From: Acidobacteriota bacterium | Lineage (GTDB): Bacteria; Acidobacteriota; Vicinamibacteria; Vicinamibacterales; UBA2999 | Assembly (NCBI GenBank): GCA_016213695.1 | Contig: JACQZV010000175.1 | Location: 1-38,063 of the forward strand | Length of the DNA: 38,063 bases | Direction: 5' to 3' | Shown here: in pieces, positions 1 to 6,980 of the stretch | Layout: every line of letters starts with the position of its first letter | Numbering within the stretch: the first letter of the stretch is position 1 | Notes under the pieces: generated by a model | The model's database searches: none | Seen by the model: the letters and a program-made list of their open reading frames with translations, nothing else | What the model was told of the DNA's origin: nothing | Program-made: the position numbers and the translations under genes

Positions 1-440
1 TGCAGTCCGAAGCGCTCGATCTTCTGACGCTGCGCGCCGGCCGCGCCGTTGGTGACGAGCGCCAGCCGGCACCCGGCCTCGCGCAGCCATTTCAGCGTGC
101 CGATCGCGTCCGGAAACAGGGCCGTCCGCTCGTCGCGACACCGGTCGTACCGCTCGGCAATGCGCGCGGCCAGGCCCTCGTCGGTGCAGCCCACCGCCGC
201 CACGGCCATCTCCGCGATCCGCCGCCGGGCGGCCGGAAGGTCGAGGCGGCCCAGACGATGACGCTCCGGGTCGGACCAGAACCACTCCCGCAGCCTGAGG
301 ATCTCCGCCAGCACGGCCTGCGGATCCGCGGCGGGCGCGCAGCACGCACACGCCACGCCCCAGCAGTCCACCACGGCGCGGCCGTCGACGATCGTGTCAT
401 CGAGGTCCAGGAGCAGGGCGCGCGGCTGTGTGGGAGGCAC
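1..440 (-). CDS. HAD-family hydrolase, 3' end cut by window edge
   Basis: This reading frame is absent from the ORF track because it starts with GTG. It runs without a stop from 440 to the window edge (146 codons visible). Residues 12-16 read DLDDT, the HAD motif I with nucleophile Asp12 and acid/base Asp14. Residues 129-132 read VTNG, the motif II Thr region. The helical cap insertion lies between them, as in small phosphatases of the HAD-IA class. The Lys and acidic motifs III and IV would lie beyond the edge. It is divergent from the RibD-like gene by 120 bp. A sugar- or nucleotide-phosphate phosphatase serving the adjacent cluster is plausible, for example dephosphorylating a RibA/RibD-derived intermediate, but the substrate cannot be read from sequence. 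Confidence 0.85.
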   Translation of the reverse strand, partial: MPPTQPRALLLDLDDTIVDGRAVVDCWGVACACCAPAADPQAVLAEILRLREWFWSDPERHRLGRLDLPAARRRIAEMAVAAVGCTDEGLAARIAERYDRCRDERTALFPDAIGTLKWLREAGCRLALVTNGAAGAQRQKIERFGL

Positions 441-560
441 GGCGTAACAGTAGCGCGGTTCTCGGGTGCACTCGTGCTCAGGTGCTCGGGTTCCGCCAAG
501 CACCACGAACTCAAGCAAGCCGTTGGCATTTCGGCGGGCGTCGTGGCAAAGTGACGCGAC

Positions 561-1535
561 ATGTCTTCGGGAACGGCAGCCGTGCTGCAGGATCGATCGC
601 CGGTGGACTGCGCGTGGAGCCTGCTTCGCGCGGCGAGCGTCCTGGCCGGCGAGCTCGAGCGGAGCGGCCGCGTCGAGCTGTTCGGTGAAGACGAGTCCGG
701 CGGCGTGCGGCCGGTGCCCGACAAGAGCCCGGACGCCGTGCTGGCGTGGCGCCCGGGGACGGGGTGGGAGTCGCGCCTGCCAGCCGACGATGCCCGGGTG
801 GCGCTGGTGACGCTCTATCTGCCGATCTGCAGCGCCACGGCCGCCCGTCCGCTGACCGTCGGACACCTGGGCCAGAGCCTCGACGGCTTCATCGCGACGG
901 CGTCCGGCGACTCGCAGACCGTCACCGGCAGCGACAACATCGTGCATCTGCACCGCATGCGCGCGTTGTGCGACGCCGTCGTGGTCGGCGCGGGGACCGT
1001 CGCCGCCGACGATCCGCAGTTGACGACGCGCCATGTGTCGGGGCGCAACCCGCTGCGGGTGATCTTCGATCCCGGGAGGCGGCTGCTGCCGACCTTCCGC
1101 GTATTCACCGATCGCGCGGCGCCCACGCTGTACATCTGCGCACGTTCCAGGGTCTCCCCTGGCGAGAGCCAGGTCGGCGACGCCGTCATTGCGCCGATCG
1201 AGGGAGGCACGCCCGGCGAAGAGGCGGCGCAGGTGCTCGGTCTGCTGCGCGCGCGCGGCTGCGCGCGCGTGTTCGTCGAAGGCGGGGGGGTCACGGTGTC
1301 GCGGTTTCTCGAGGCCAACCTTCTCGACCGGCTGCAGATCGCCATTGCGCCGGTGCTCATCGGCGAGGGGCGTCCCGCGGTGCGGCTGGCGCCTCCGCTG
1401 CGCCTGCGCGACTGCCGGCGGCCGGGCTACCGGGTGTTCCGCATGGGCGGCGACGTGATGTTCGACTGCGATCTGAGCCGGCAGGCCGATGCGGCGCAGC
1501 CGGATGCGCCCGGCACGGTGAACAGGGTGATCTGA
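561..1535 (+). CDS. RibD C-terminal-type reductase (dihydrofolate reductase fold), no deaminase domain
   Basis: From about residue 98 to 310 this is the reductase half of RibD (Pfam RibD_C type). GHLGQSLDGFIAT begins at residue 101, followed by VVVGAGTVAADDPQLTTR, NPLRVIFD and, near the C-terminus, FVEGGGVTVSRFLE and the DRLQIAIAPVLIG strand. In the family this domain uses NADPH to reduce the ribosyl side chain of the GTP cyclohydrolase II product to ribityl. The zinc cytidine-deaminase half of bacterial RibD is missing; the first 95 residues resemble nothing I recognise and lack H(C)AE and PCxxC motifs. It is therefore closer in layout to yeast Rib7 or archaeal reductases. It shares the cluster with ribA at 8556-9203, but no ribE/ribH is nearby, so a non-riboflavin product is likely. 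No clear Shine-Dalgarno precedes the ATG. Confidence 0.85.
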   Translation: MSSGTAAVLQDRSPVDCAWSLLRAASVLAGELERSGRVELFGEDESGGVRPVPDKSPDAVLAWRPGTGWESRLPADDARVALVTLYLPICSATAARPLTVGHLGQSLDGFIATASGDSQTVTGSDNIVHLHRMRALCDAVVVGAGTVAADDPQLTTRHVSGRNPLRVIFDPGRRLLPTFRVFTDRAAPTLYICARSRVSPGESQVGDAVIAPIEGGTPGEEAAQVLGLLRARGCARVFVEGGGVTVSRFLEANLLDRLQIAIAPVLIGEGRPAVRLAPPLRLRDCRRPGYRVFRMGGDVMFDCDLSRQADAAQPDAPGTVNRVI

Positions 1536-1568
1536 GGCCGATCTCAGGGTGAGTCAAGGCTGATCTGA

Positions 1569-2447
1569 ATGCGCGCTGTCGGCGTGGCGGCGGTGATCGT
1601 GCTGGCGGTCGTCCTGGCGGCCGGCCAGGGGCGTCGCGCCGCGTCCGCGTGGACCGCCGCGGAGAGCTTTCGCGTCGCGACGTTCAACATCCACAAGGGC
1701 GCCAACCGGAAGGGCCACTACGACCTGGGGCGCACCATCGAAGCCATCCGGCGTCTCGACGCGGATCTCGTCGGCACGCAGGAGGTCATGCGGAATCAAC
1801 CCGACTTCAACTGCGACGATCAGCCGGCGCTCATCGCAGAAGGACTGCGGCGGCGCACCGGACGCCCGTGGACCTACGTGCATCAGAAGGCGTGGGTCAC
1901 CGACGATCGCCGGTGCCGTGACCGCGGCCATGGGTCCGATGTCGCCACCGAAGAGCTCGCGATCTTCTCCGCCAGTCCAATCACCGATTCGCGTGTCGTG
2001 CGGCTGTCCGAGGGACGCGTCGGACTGGCGGTGCGCGTCGCCGCCCTCCCGCAGGTTCCCATCGTCGTGACGCACCTGGCGGCCAACCGCGAGAACCAGC
2101 GCGGCCGGATGGAAGAGCTCGGGGTGCTCCTGCCGTGGGCCGCGCGGCAGGGCCCCGGGCTGCTGATTGGCGACTTCAACGCGCAGCCTGACGCCGTCGA
2201 GCTCGGTCCGGTGATGGCCCGTTACCACGATGCGTGGGCGGACGCCGCCGCGGATGAACACATCACTGGGGTCGTGTCGGGATCGACGCGACCGGGCCGC
2301 CGCTTCTCGCGCATCGACTTCGTCCTCTACGACGAGAAGGCCGGGCTGAGGGTCGAGTCTGCTGAAGTCTTCGACGTGTCGGACCTGCCGGGACTCGGCG
2401 AAGTCTCGGATCATCAGCCGGTCGTGGCCACGTTTCGGGCGCGGTGA
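1569..2447 (+). CDS. Exported endonuclease/exonuclease/phosphatase (EEP) family protein
   Basis: A DNase I-like fold metal-dependent phosphodiesterase or phosphatase of 292 aa. Visible landmarks are ATFNIHKG (Asn40), GTQEV (Glu72, metal ligand), VVTHLAA, GDFNAQP (Asp202, Asn204), and the terminal SDHQPV (Asp281-His282 catalytic pair). A hydrophobic stretch at residues 4-18 looks like a signal peptide or anchor, so it probably acts outside the cytoplasm. Family members cut nucleic acids, phosphoinositides, sphingomyelin or other phosphodiesters; given the CDP-alcohol phosphatidyltransferase nearby, a lipid head group is a reasonable but unproven substrate. It follows the RibD-like gene by 33 bp on the same strand and its 3' end overlaps the convergent methyltransferase by 34 bp. 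Confidence 0.85.
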   Translation: MRAVGVAAVIVLAVVLAAGQGRRAASAWTAAESFRVATFNIHKGANRKGHYDLGRTIEAIRRLDADLVGTQEVMRNQPDFNCDDQPALIAEGLRRRTGRPWTYVHQKAWVTDDRRCRDRGHGSDVATEELAIFSASPITDSRVVRLSEGRVGLAVRVAALPQVPIVVTHLAANRENQRGRMEELGVLLPWAARQGPGLLIGDFNAQPDAVELGPVMARYHDAWADAAADEHITGVVSGSTRPGRRFSRIDFVLYDEKAGLRVESAEVFDVSDLPGLGEVSDHQPVVATFRAR

Positions 2448-3337
2448 GGTCCAGGCCAGGCGGCGAGGTCGTCGTGGCCGACCACGATGCTCGAGCGGCC
2501 GGCGGCGACGTGGGCGAGCCGCCGCGCGTGCCAGCTCGCGATAGCCGAGGCGCGGTCGGGCGCCATCTCTGTCGCCGCCTCGGCCCAGCCGCCTATGAGG
2601 GTCCGCTGCATATCTGCGTCTGCAGGCACTAACCTCCAGTCGCTCGGCTCGCGGCGGACCCGATAGCCCGCGTTCGCAAAACATCGTTCCGCCAGGGCGC
2701 CTGCGTCGGGACCGGCTGCGGGACCGGCTGCGCGACCGCCGCGCTCCCTGTCCCGCCTCTGGTGCCGGTTCAACAGCTCTCGCACCATCTCATCCTCGGG
2801 ATCCGCGGGCGCGCAGGCGGATCGGCCGTCATAGGTGAGGGCGAAGAGCGCCAGGGCATTTTCGGCGGCACAGTGCGCCGCGAGCGCCGCAAGCCATGAC
2901 TCCGAGACGAGGTCGAGCAGCGCAGAGGCGGTGACGAGGCGGCGTCCGTCGAAGATCCGGCGATCGTCGAGGAGGGTGAGATCAATCGCGTGCGTGTCGA
3001 TGACGCACTCGAAACGTGCGCCGCGAATCGTGCATCGCCCGCCCTCGACGGTCGCCGCGTAGCCGCGGGTTGCAGCCCACGACACCATGCGTCGAGGCAG
3101 CTCGGCCAGCAGGGCGGCGCTCCGGTCGAGGGCCAGCCACCGTTGGGGGCCGCGCAGGCGCTCGGCCAGGTAGCGGATGTTCGATCCGGTGCCGGTCCCG
3201 AGATCCAGCATGTGGAGCGGCTCGGCGGATCCGAGGCTCCCGGCGACGTCTCTCGTCAGCGCCTCGGAGCGCGCGGCGGCGTCGGCCGGCTCGCGCAGGA
3301 GCAGCCACTGCGGCAGCGAAGCGTCATCCACGGGCAT
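2414..3337 (-). CDS. Class I SAM-dependent methyltransferase
   Basis: 307 aa, cytosolic, no signal peptide. The SAM-binding motif I is LDLGTGTGSN at residues 44-52, followed by the acidic strand LALDRS and a third strand ending in DLTLLD. The C-terminal third (residues about 180-300) is Arg/Ala-rich and not recognisable. The gene is the last of a tight four-gene minus-strand unit (dehydrogenase, PTPS-like, glycosyltransferase, methyltransferase) and its start overlaps the glycosyltransferase stop by 14 bp, which suggests translational coupling. It probably methylates an intermediate of the same pathway. The acceptor (O, N or C) cannot be told from the sequence. Confidence 0.85.
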   Translation of the reverse strand: MPVDDASLPQWLLLREPADAAARSEALTRDVAGSLGSAEPLHMLDLGTGTGSNIRYLAERLRGPQRWLALDRSAALLAELPRRMVSWAATRGYAATVEGGRCTIRGARFECVIDTHAIDLTLLDDRRIFDGRRLVTASALLDLVSESWLAALAAHCAAENALALFALTYDGRSACAPADPEDEMVRELLNRHQRRDRERGGRAAGPAAGPDAGALAERCFANAGYRVRREPSDWRLVPADADMQRTLIGGWAEAATEMAPDRASAIASWHARRLAHVAAGRSSIVVGHDDLAAWPGPHRARNVATTG

Positions 3338-4391
3338 TCACGCTGCGGACCGGCTCGATCGCGGCCGCTATGCGCCGGCACGCCTCGTCCCACGTTGGCA
3401 GGCGATCCCGCCGGCGCCGCGCGCCTTCGGCGAGCCGCGCCCGGAGGCCGCCATCGACGATCACGCGTGCCAGCGCCTCGGCGAGCGTCGTCTGGTCTCC
3501 GACGGGAGCCAGCAGGCCGGCGTCATGGCCGACGAGCTCCGGAATCGCGCCGGTTGCCGTGGCCACGACGGGCAGGCCGTGGGCCAGCGCTTCGGCGACG
3601 GCCATGCCGTAGGTCTCCCGCAGCGTGGCGAGCACGAAGACATCCGCCCGGCTGTAGCACTGCTCGAGCTCAGGACGGTCGACGTCGCCGGCGAAGGACA
3701 CCCGGTCCGCCATCCCGAGCCTCGCGACCGTGGCCTGCACGCGACGGGCGGTGGCCGGGTCGCGCTCCAGGCTGCCCGCGCAGGTCAGCCGCCACCGGGA
3801 GTCCGACACGGTGGAGAGAGCGGTCAGCAGCATCTCGTGCCCTTTTCCTGCTGTCACGGCGGCCACGCACAGCAGTTCCACAGAACCATCGTCGGAAGAG
3901 CCGCTCGACAGCGCGGCGCGATCCGTGCCCGGCTCGACGACGACGATGCGATCCGGCGCGACGCGGTACCTCGCGAGGAGCGACAGCGCCGCGTTGCCGG
4001 TGACGACGATCAGTGCCACGGCGTTGAGCGCGCGCCCCTCGCCCTGCTCGAACCGCGCAGCGGCGTCCGGGTCGAGTCCGACCGCGGCGGCCAGCGGCAG
4101 GTGGACGAGCGCGACGACAGGGAGGCGCGACGCTTCGCGCACGATGATCTCCGGCATTGCGCCAAGCGCCAGGCTGTCGATCAGGGTGATGGTCCCGGCA
4201 GGCACGGCGGCCAGCGCGCCGGCGGCGTGCTCGAGCGCGGCCGGAGCGGGATGGGGAAAGCTCGCGTCAAGCGCGACGACGTCAACGCGCCACCCAAGGC
4301 GCGCGAGTCCCTCTGCGATGCGCCGGTTGAAGATGTACCCGCCCGTACGCGCCTCGAGCGGTCCAGGCGCGACGATGACTATTGAGGGCAC
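3324..4391 (-). CDS. GT4-type glycosyltransferase
   Basis: 355 aa with a two-Rossmann GT-B layout. The N-terminal domain has the Gly-rich acceptor loop APGPLEARTGGYIFNRR; the C-terminal nucleotide-sugar half carries the EX7E motif (ETYGMAVAE, about residues 259-267) and then LAHGLPVVATATGAIPELV. These are the hallmarks of retaining GT4 enzymes. The start is GTG at 4391, 7 nt after the PTPS-like stop, and the end overlaps the methyltransferase start. There are no membrane segments, so it works on the cytosolic face. A soluble pterin/pyrimidine-type compound or a lipid head group made by the neighbouring enzymes could be the acceptor; both are inference. Confidence 0.88.
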   Translation of the reverse strand: MPSIVIVAPGPLEARTGGYIFNRRIAEGLARLGWRVDVVALDASFPHPAPAALEHAAGALAAVPAGTITLIDSLALGAMPEIIVREASRLPVVALVHLPLAAAVGLDPDAAARFEQGEGRALNAVALIVVTGNAALSLLARYRVAPDRIVVVEPGTDRAALSSGSSDDGSVELLCVAAVTAGKGHEMLLTALSTVSDSRWRLTCAGSLERDPATARRVQATVARLGMADRVSFAGDVDRPELEQCYSRADVFVLATLRETYGMAVAEALAHGLPVVATATGAIPELVGHDAGLLAPVGDQTTLAEALARVIVDGGLRARLAEGARRRRDRLPTWDEACRRIAAAIEPVRSVNARG

Positions 4392-4398
4392 GCCGGAA

Positions 4399-4803
4399 TC
4401 ATCCGTTCACGCTGGCCTCGAACGACGCCGACGCCACGGGCGATTCGTGCAGCGTCACGCGGATCCGTTCGAGCGCCGCGGCTCCCGGTCCGAGCTCGCC
4501 TCCTCTGATCGAGGCGACCAGACGTTCGAATATCTCCCGCGCCAGCCGCTCGGTCGTCGTATTCCGGCCCGCGAACGCCGGAATCTCGTCGAGGTTGCGG
4601 TAATTCAGGTCGGCGAGCACGCGTCGCAGCGCGTCGGCGGCGCGCCCGATGTCCACGACGATGCCGTCGGCATCGAGGTCCGGCCGGTGGAGCTCGACCT
4701 GTACCACGTATGTCGCGCCGTGCAGGCGCTGGGCTGGGCCGAACACCTCTCCGCGGAGGCTGTGCGCAATCATGATGTGGTCGCTGACGGTGACGCTGTA
4801 CAT
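4399..4803 (-). CDS. Divergent 6-pyruvoyl-tetrahydropterin synthase / QueD-like protein with altered active site
   Basis: 134 aa from the ATG at 4803, preceded by AGGAG six bases upstream; the longer 309-aa ORF in the track is an in-frame read-through. The T-fold pattern is clear: IAHSL (His14), LHGATYVVQV (His28), GIVVDIGRA (Asp51), DLNYRNLDE, NTTTE (near residue 84) and a late Glu120. Canonical enzymes have HGHxY, a catalytic Cys, and an Asp-His pair in LDHxxLN. Here the second zinc His is Ala30, the Cys is not seen, and Asp-His is Asn67-Tyr68. It therefore probably does not run the standard dihydroneopterin triphosphate reaction. It lies between the dehydrogenase (26 bp gap) and the glycosyltransferase (7 bp gap) in one operon. 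Confidence 0.85.
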   Translation of the reverse strand: MYSVTVSDHIMIAHSLRGEVFGPAQRLHGATYVVQVELHRPDLDADGIVVDIGRAADALRRVLADLNYRNLDEIPAFAGRNTTTERLAREIFERLVASIRGGELGPGAAALERIRVTLHESPVASASFEASVNG

Positions 4804-4829
4804 CGTGCGCTCCTGGTGGTCCCGACTGG

Positions 4830-5801
4830 TCAGTATCTGATCCGGTGACAGAGCGCGTCGCCCGGCGACTCTGCGAGCGTCGCCATCACGTCGGGAAGCG
4901 CCTCGAACTCGCTCTCTCCGGTAATCAGCGCATCGAGCTCCGGCGCGTGCAACAGGTTGAGTGCGAGCGCCATGCGCCGGCGGCTGTCCCATCGCGGCCG
5001 CTGTGACGGGGCCACGTGCCCGACCTGCGAGGAGGCGATCGTCAGCCGGCGGGCGTGGAACGGACCGCCGAGCGGCAGCGGCACCTGCTGCGTGCCGAAC
5101 CAGCTCAATTCGACGATGCGCGCCTCCTCTCCGGCCAGGTCCAGCGCGGTGGCGAGACCTTCCGGGGCACCGCTCGCGTGAATGACGACGTCCGCGTCGC
5201 GGGTGGCGGCCGCCGGCTCCGCGAAGGGCACCTTCAGCGCCTTGGCCACCGACGCCCGGCGGGGATTGATGTCGAGCAATTCGACTTCGCATCCTGGAAT
5301 CCGCGAGGCGAGCCAGGCGGCCAGACACCCCACCGTGCCGGCGCCGACGACCGCGATACGATCGCCCACGTGCGGCCTGGCATCCCAGACGCCGTTGAGC
5401 GCCGTCTCGAGGTTGGCGGCCAGGACGGCCCGAGCGGCGGGAACGCCGCCGGCGAGCACGTGCGCGTCGGCCGCGGGTACGATGAAGCGGCTCTGATGTG
5501 GATGCAGCACGAACACGTTGCGGCCGGCGAGCTCGTCCGGGCCGCGCTCGACGAGGCCGACCATCGAATAGGCGTACTTGACCGGAAAGGAAAACTCACC
5601 CTGCTGAAACGGCGCGCGCATCCGCTGCCACTCGCCCGGCGGGACGCGCCCCGCGAACACGAGCGCCTCGGTGCCGCGGCTGATGCCGCTGTAGAGCGCG
5701 CGCACCACGACCTCGCCCGCGCGGGGCGCCGCCAGCGTTTCGCTGCGGATCTCCCCGCGGCCGGGCGCCGTCACCCAGAACGCTCTGGCCTCCTCGCGCA
5801 T
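4830..5801 (-). CDS. MDR-family (zinc alcohol dehydrogenase-like) oxidoreductase
   Basis: 323 aa medium-chain dehydrogenase/reductase. The N-terminal GroES-like part has LYSGISRGTEALVF at residues 37-49 where catalytic-zinc alcohol dehydrogenases have a Cys-containing C.(T/S)D motif, and there is no GHE motif or four-Cys structural zinc lobe, so the classical zinc site appears absent. The cofactor domain has GAGTVG at residues 153-158 and an acidic strand end (LLDIN), suggesting NAD rather than NADP. The SGISRGTE signature is shared with threonine-dehydrogenase-related and BchC-like reductases. It is the first gene of the four-gene minus operon. Its ATG is only 14 bp from the divergent phosphatidyltransferase ATG. 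The ATG was chosen because GAGG lies just upstream of it. Confidence 0.85.
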   Translation of the reverse strand: MREEARAFWVTAPGRGEIRSETLAAPRAGEVVVRALYSGISRGTEALVFAGRVPPGEWQRMRAPFQQGEFSFPVKYAYSMVGLVERGPDELAGRNVFVLHPHQSRFIVPAADAHVLAGGVPAARAVLAANLETALNGVWDARPHVGDRIAVVGAGTVGCLAAWLASRIPGCEVELLDINPRRASVAKALKVPFAEPAAATRDADVVIHASGAPEGLATALDLAGEEARIVELSWFGTQQVPLPLGGPFHARRLTIASSQVGHVAPSQRPRWDSRRRMALALNLLHAPELDALITGESEFEALPDVMATLAESPGDALCHRIRY

Positions 5802-5815
5802 ACCTCGTCATTCTG

Positions 5816-6529
5816 ATGCGGTACCCACGCCGTTACAATGTCGTCCTCGCGATCGGGTTCGGGATGACGCTGGCCCTGGCGTCGATCGTCGGCTCGTGGG
5901 CCGGCGCGGGCGCGGCGTATGCGCTCGAGGCCGTGTTGTTTTTTGCCGCGCTGACCATCGGCGTGGTCGTGGTGGCCGGCGGACAGCATCCGTATCCACG
6001 TTTCGGGCCCGCCAACATTGTCACGACGATCCGGGCGATGCTGGCGGCGCTCGCGGCCGGGCTCGTCGGCCATCCCGCGTCTCCGGCGGTGCTCTGGTCG
6101 GTTGTCGGCCTGATCGCGCTTGTCGCCATCCTCGACGGCGTCGACGGCCACCTGGCGCGGGCCACACGCATGGCGAGCGCCTTCGGCGCGCGGTTTGACA
6201 TGGAGACCGACGCGGCGTTCATCTTCGTCCTGGCGATTCTCGTCTGGCAATACGGAAAAGCCGGGGCGTGGGTGTTGCTGTGCGGGCTGATGCGGTACGC
6301 CTTTGTCGCGGCCGGCCGGCTGCTGCCGTGGCTCGCCGCGCCGTTGCGGGCGACGCGGCGCGGTCGGATCGTGGCGGTGGGGCAGTCGATCGGGCTCGGG
6401 GTGGCGCTCGCGCCGATCGTGCCGCCGCCGGCGAGCGCGATGGTCGCCGTCGTGACGCTGGCCGCCCTGACGTGGTCGTTCGCGGTCGACGTGATGTGGC
6501 TGAAGGGGGTCAGACCCCCTGTGGAGTGA
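5816..6529 (+). CDS. CDP-alcohol phosphatidyltransferase family membrane protein
   Basis: 237 aa integral membrane enzyme with about six hydrophobic segments. The complete family signature D-x2-D-G-x2-A-R-x8-G-x3-D-x3-D is present: Asp107, Asp110-Gly111, Ala114-Arg115, Gly124, Asp128 and Asp132. These residues bind two metal ions and the CDP moiety; the reaction moves a phosphatidyl (or other phospho-alcohol) group from a CDP-alcohol to a second alcohol. The spacing matches phosphatidylinositol/phosphatidylglycerol-phosphate synthase relatives, but the acceptor is not predictable. No Shine-Dalgarno is visible ahead of the ATG, which sits 14 bp from the divergent dehydrogenase start; a leaderless transcript or a later start (ATG at residue 17) is possible. 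The DoxX-like gene follows by 4 bp. Confidence 0.88.
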   Translation: MRYPRRYNVVLAIGFGMTLALASIVGSWAGAGAAYALEAVLFFAALTIGVVVVAGGQHPYPRFGPANIVTTIRAMLAALAAGLVGHPASPAVLWSVVGLIALVAILDGVDGHLARATRMASAFGARFDMETDAAFIFVLAILVWQYGKAGAWVLLCGLMRYAFVAAGRLLPWLAAPLRATRRGRIVAVGQSIGLGVALAPIVPPPASAMVAVVTLAALTWSFAVDVMWLKGVRPPVE

Positions 6530-6533
6530 GACC

Positions 6534-6980
6534 ATGCCTGTTCTGGGACGACTCGGATCACCGGCCGGCGCGCTGCGGATTCTGTCGATGGCCATCGGAA
6601 CGTTTCTGATCTTCATGGCCCTCGACAAGGTCGGGTGGCTGACCGACAGCGGGTTCCTGCTGCGGCGGCTTCAGGAATGGCGCGGCACGGTGCGGCCGCT
6701 GGCGCGGTGGTATCTCGAGACGGTGGCCATTCCCGGCGTCCCGGTGCTCGCGCGCGTTATCCCGATCTCCGAACTGGCGGCGGGGGCGGCCCTGATCCTG
6801 GGCGTGAGGGTGCGGCTCGCGGCGGCCCTGACCTTCCTGATGGTGCTCAACTTCCACCTGGCCGCCGACCTGGTCTTCCGGTACAGCTACCTGATCAACG
6901 CCTACGGCTTGCCGATCCTCGGCGGTCTGCTGGCGCTTGCGGTCAACGGGACGCGGCTGCCGTTCAGCGCGTCCAGGTGA
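6534..6980 (+). CDS. DoxX-like small membrane protein
   Basis: 148 aa with four predicted hydrophobic segments (about residues 16-30, 72-90, 92-112 and 118-138), the usual size and topology of DoxX/TQO small-subunit relatives. These proteins are often quinone-linked or of unknown role. It starts 4 bp after the phosphatidyltransferase stop with GGAG upstream, so the two are surely co-transcribed. Its last 79 bp overlap the convergent sulfatase-like gene. I see no redox-cofactor motif and would not assign a reaction. Confidence 0.75.
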   Translation: MPVLGRLGSPAGALRILSMAIGTFLIFMALDKVGWLTDSGFLLRRLQEWRGTVRPLARWYLETVAIPGVPVLARVIPISELAAGAALILGVRVRLAAALTFLMVLNFHLAADLVFRYSYLINAYGLPILGGLLALAVNGTRLPFSASR

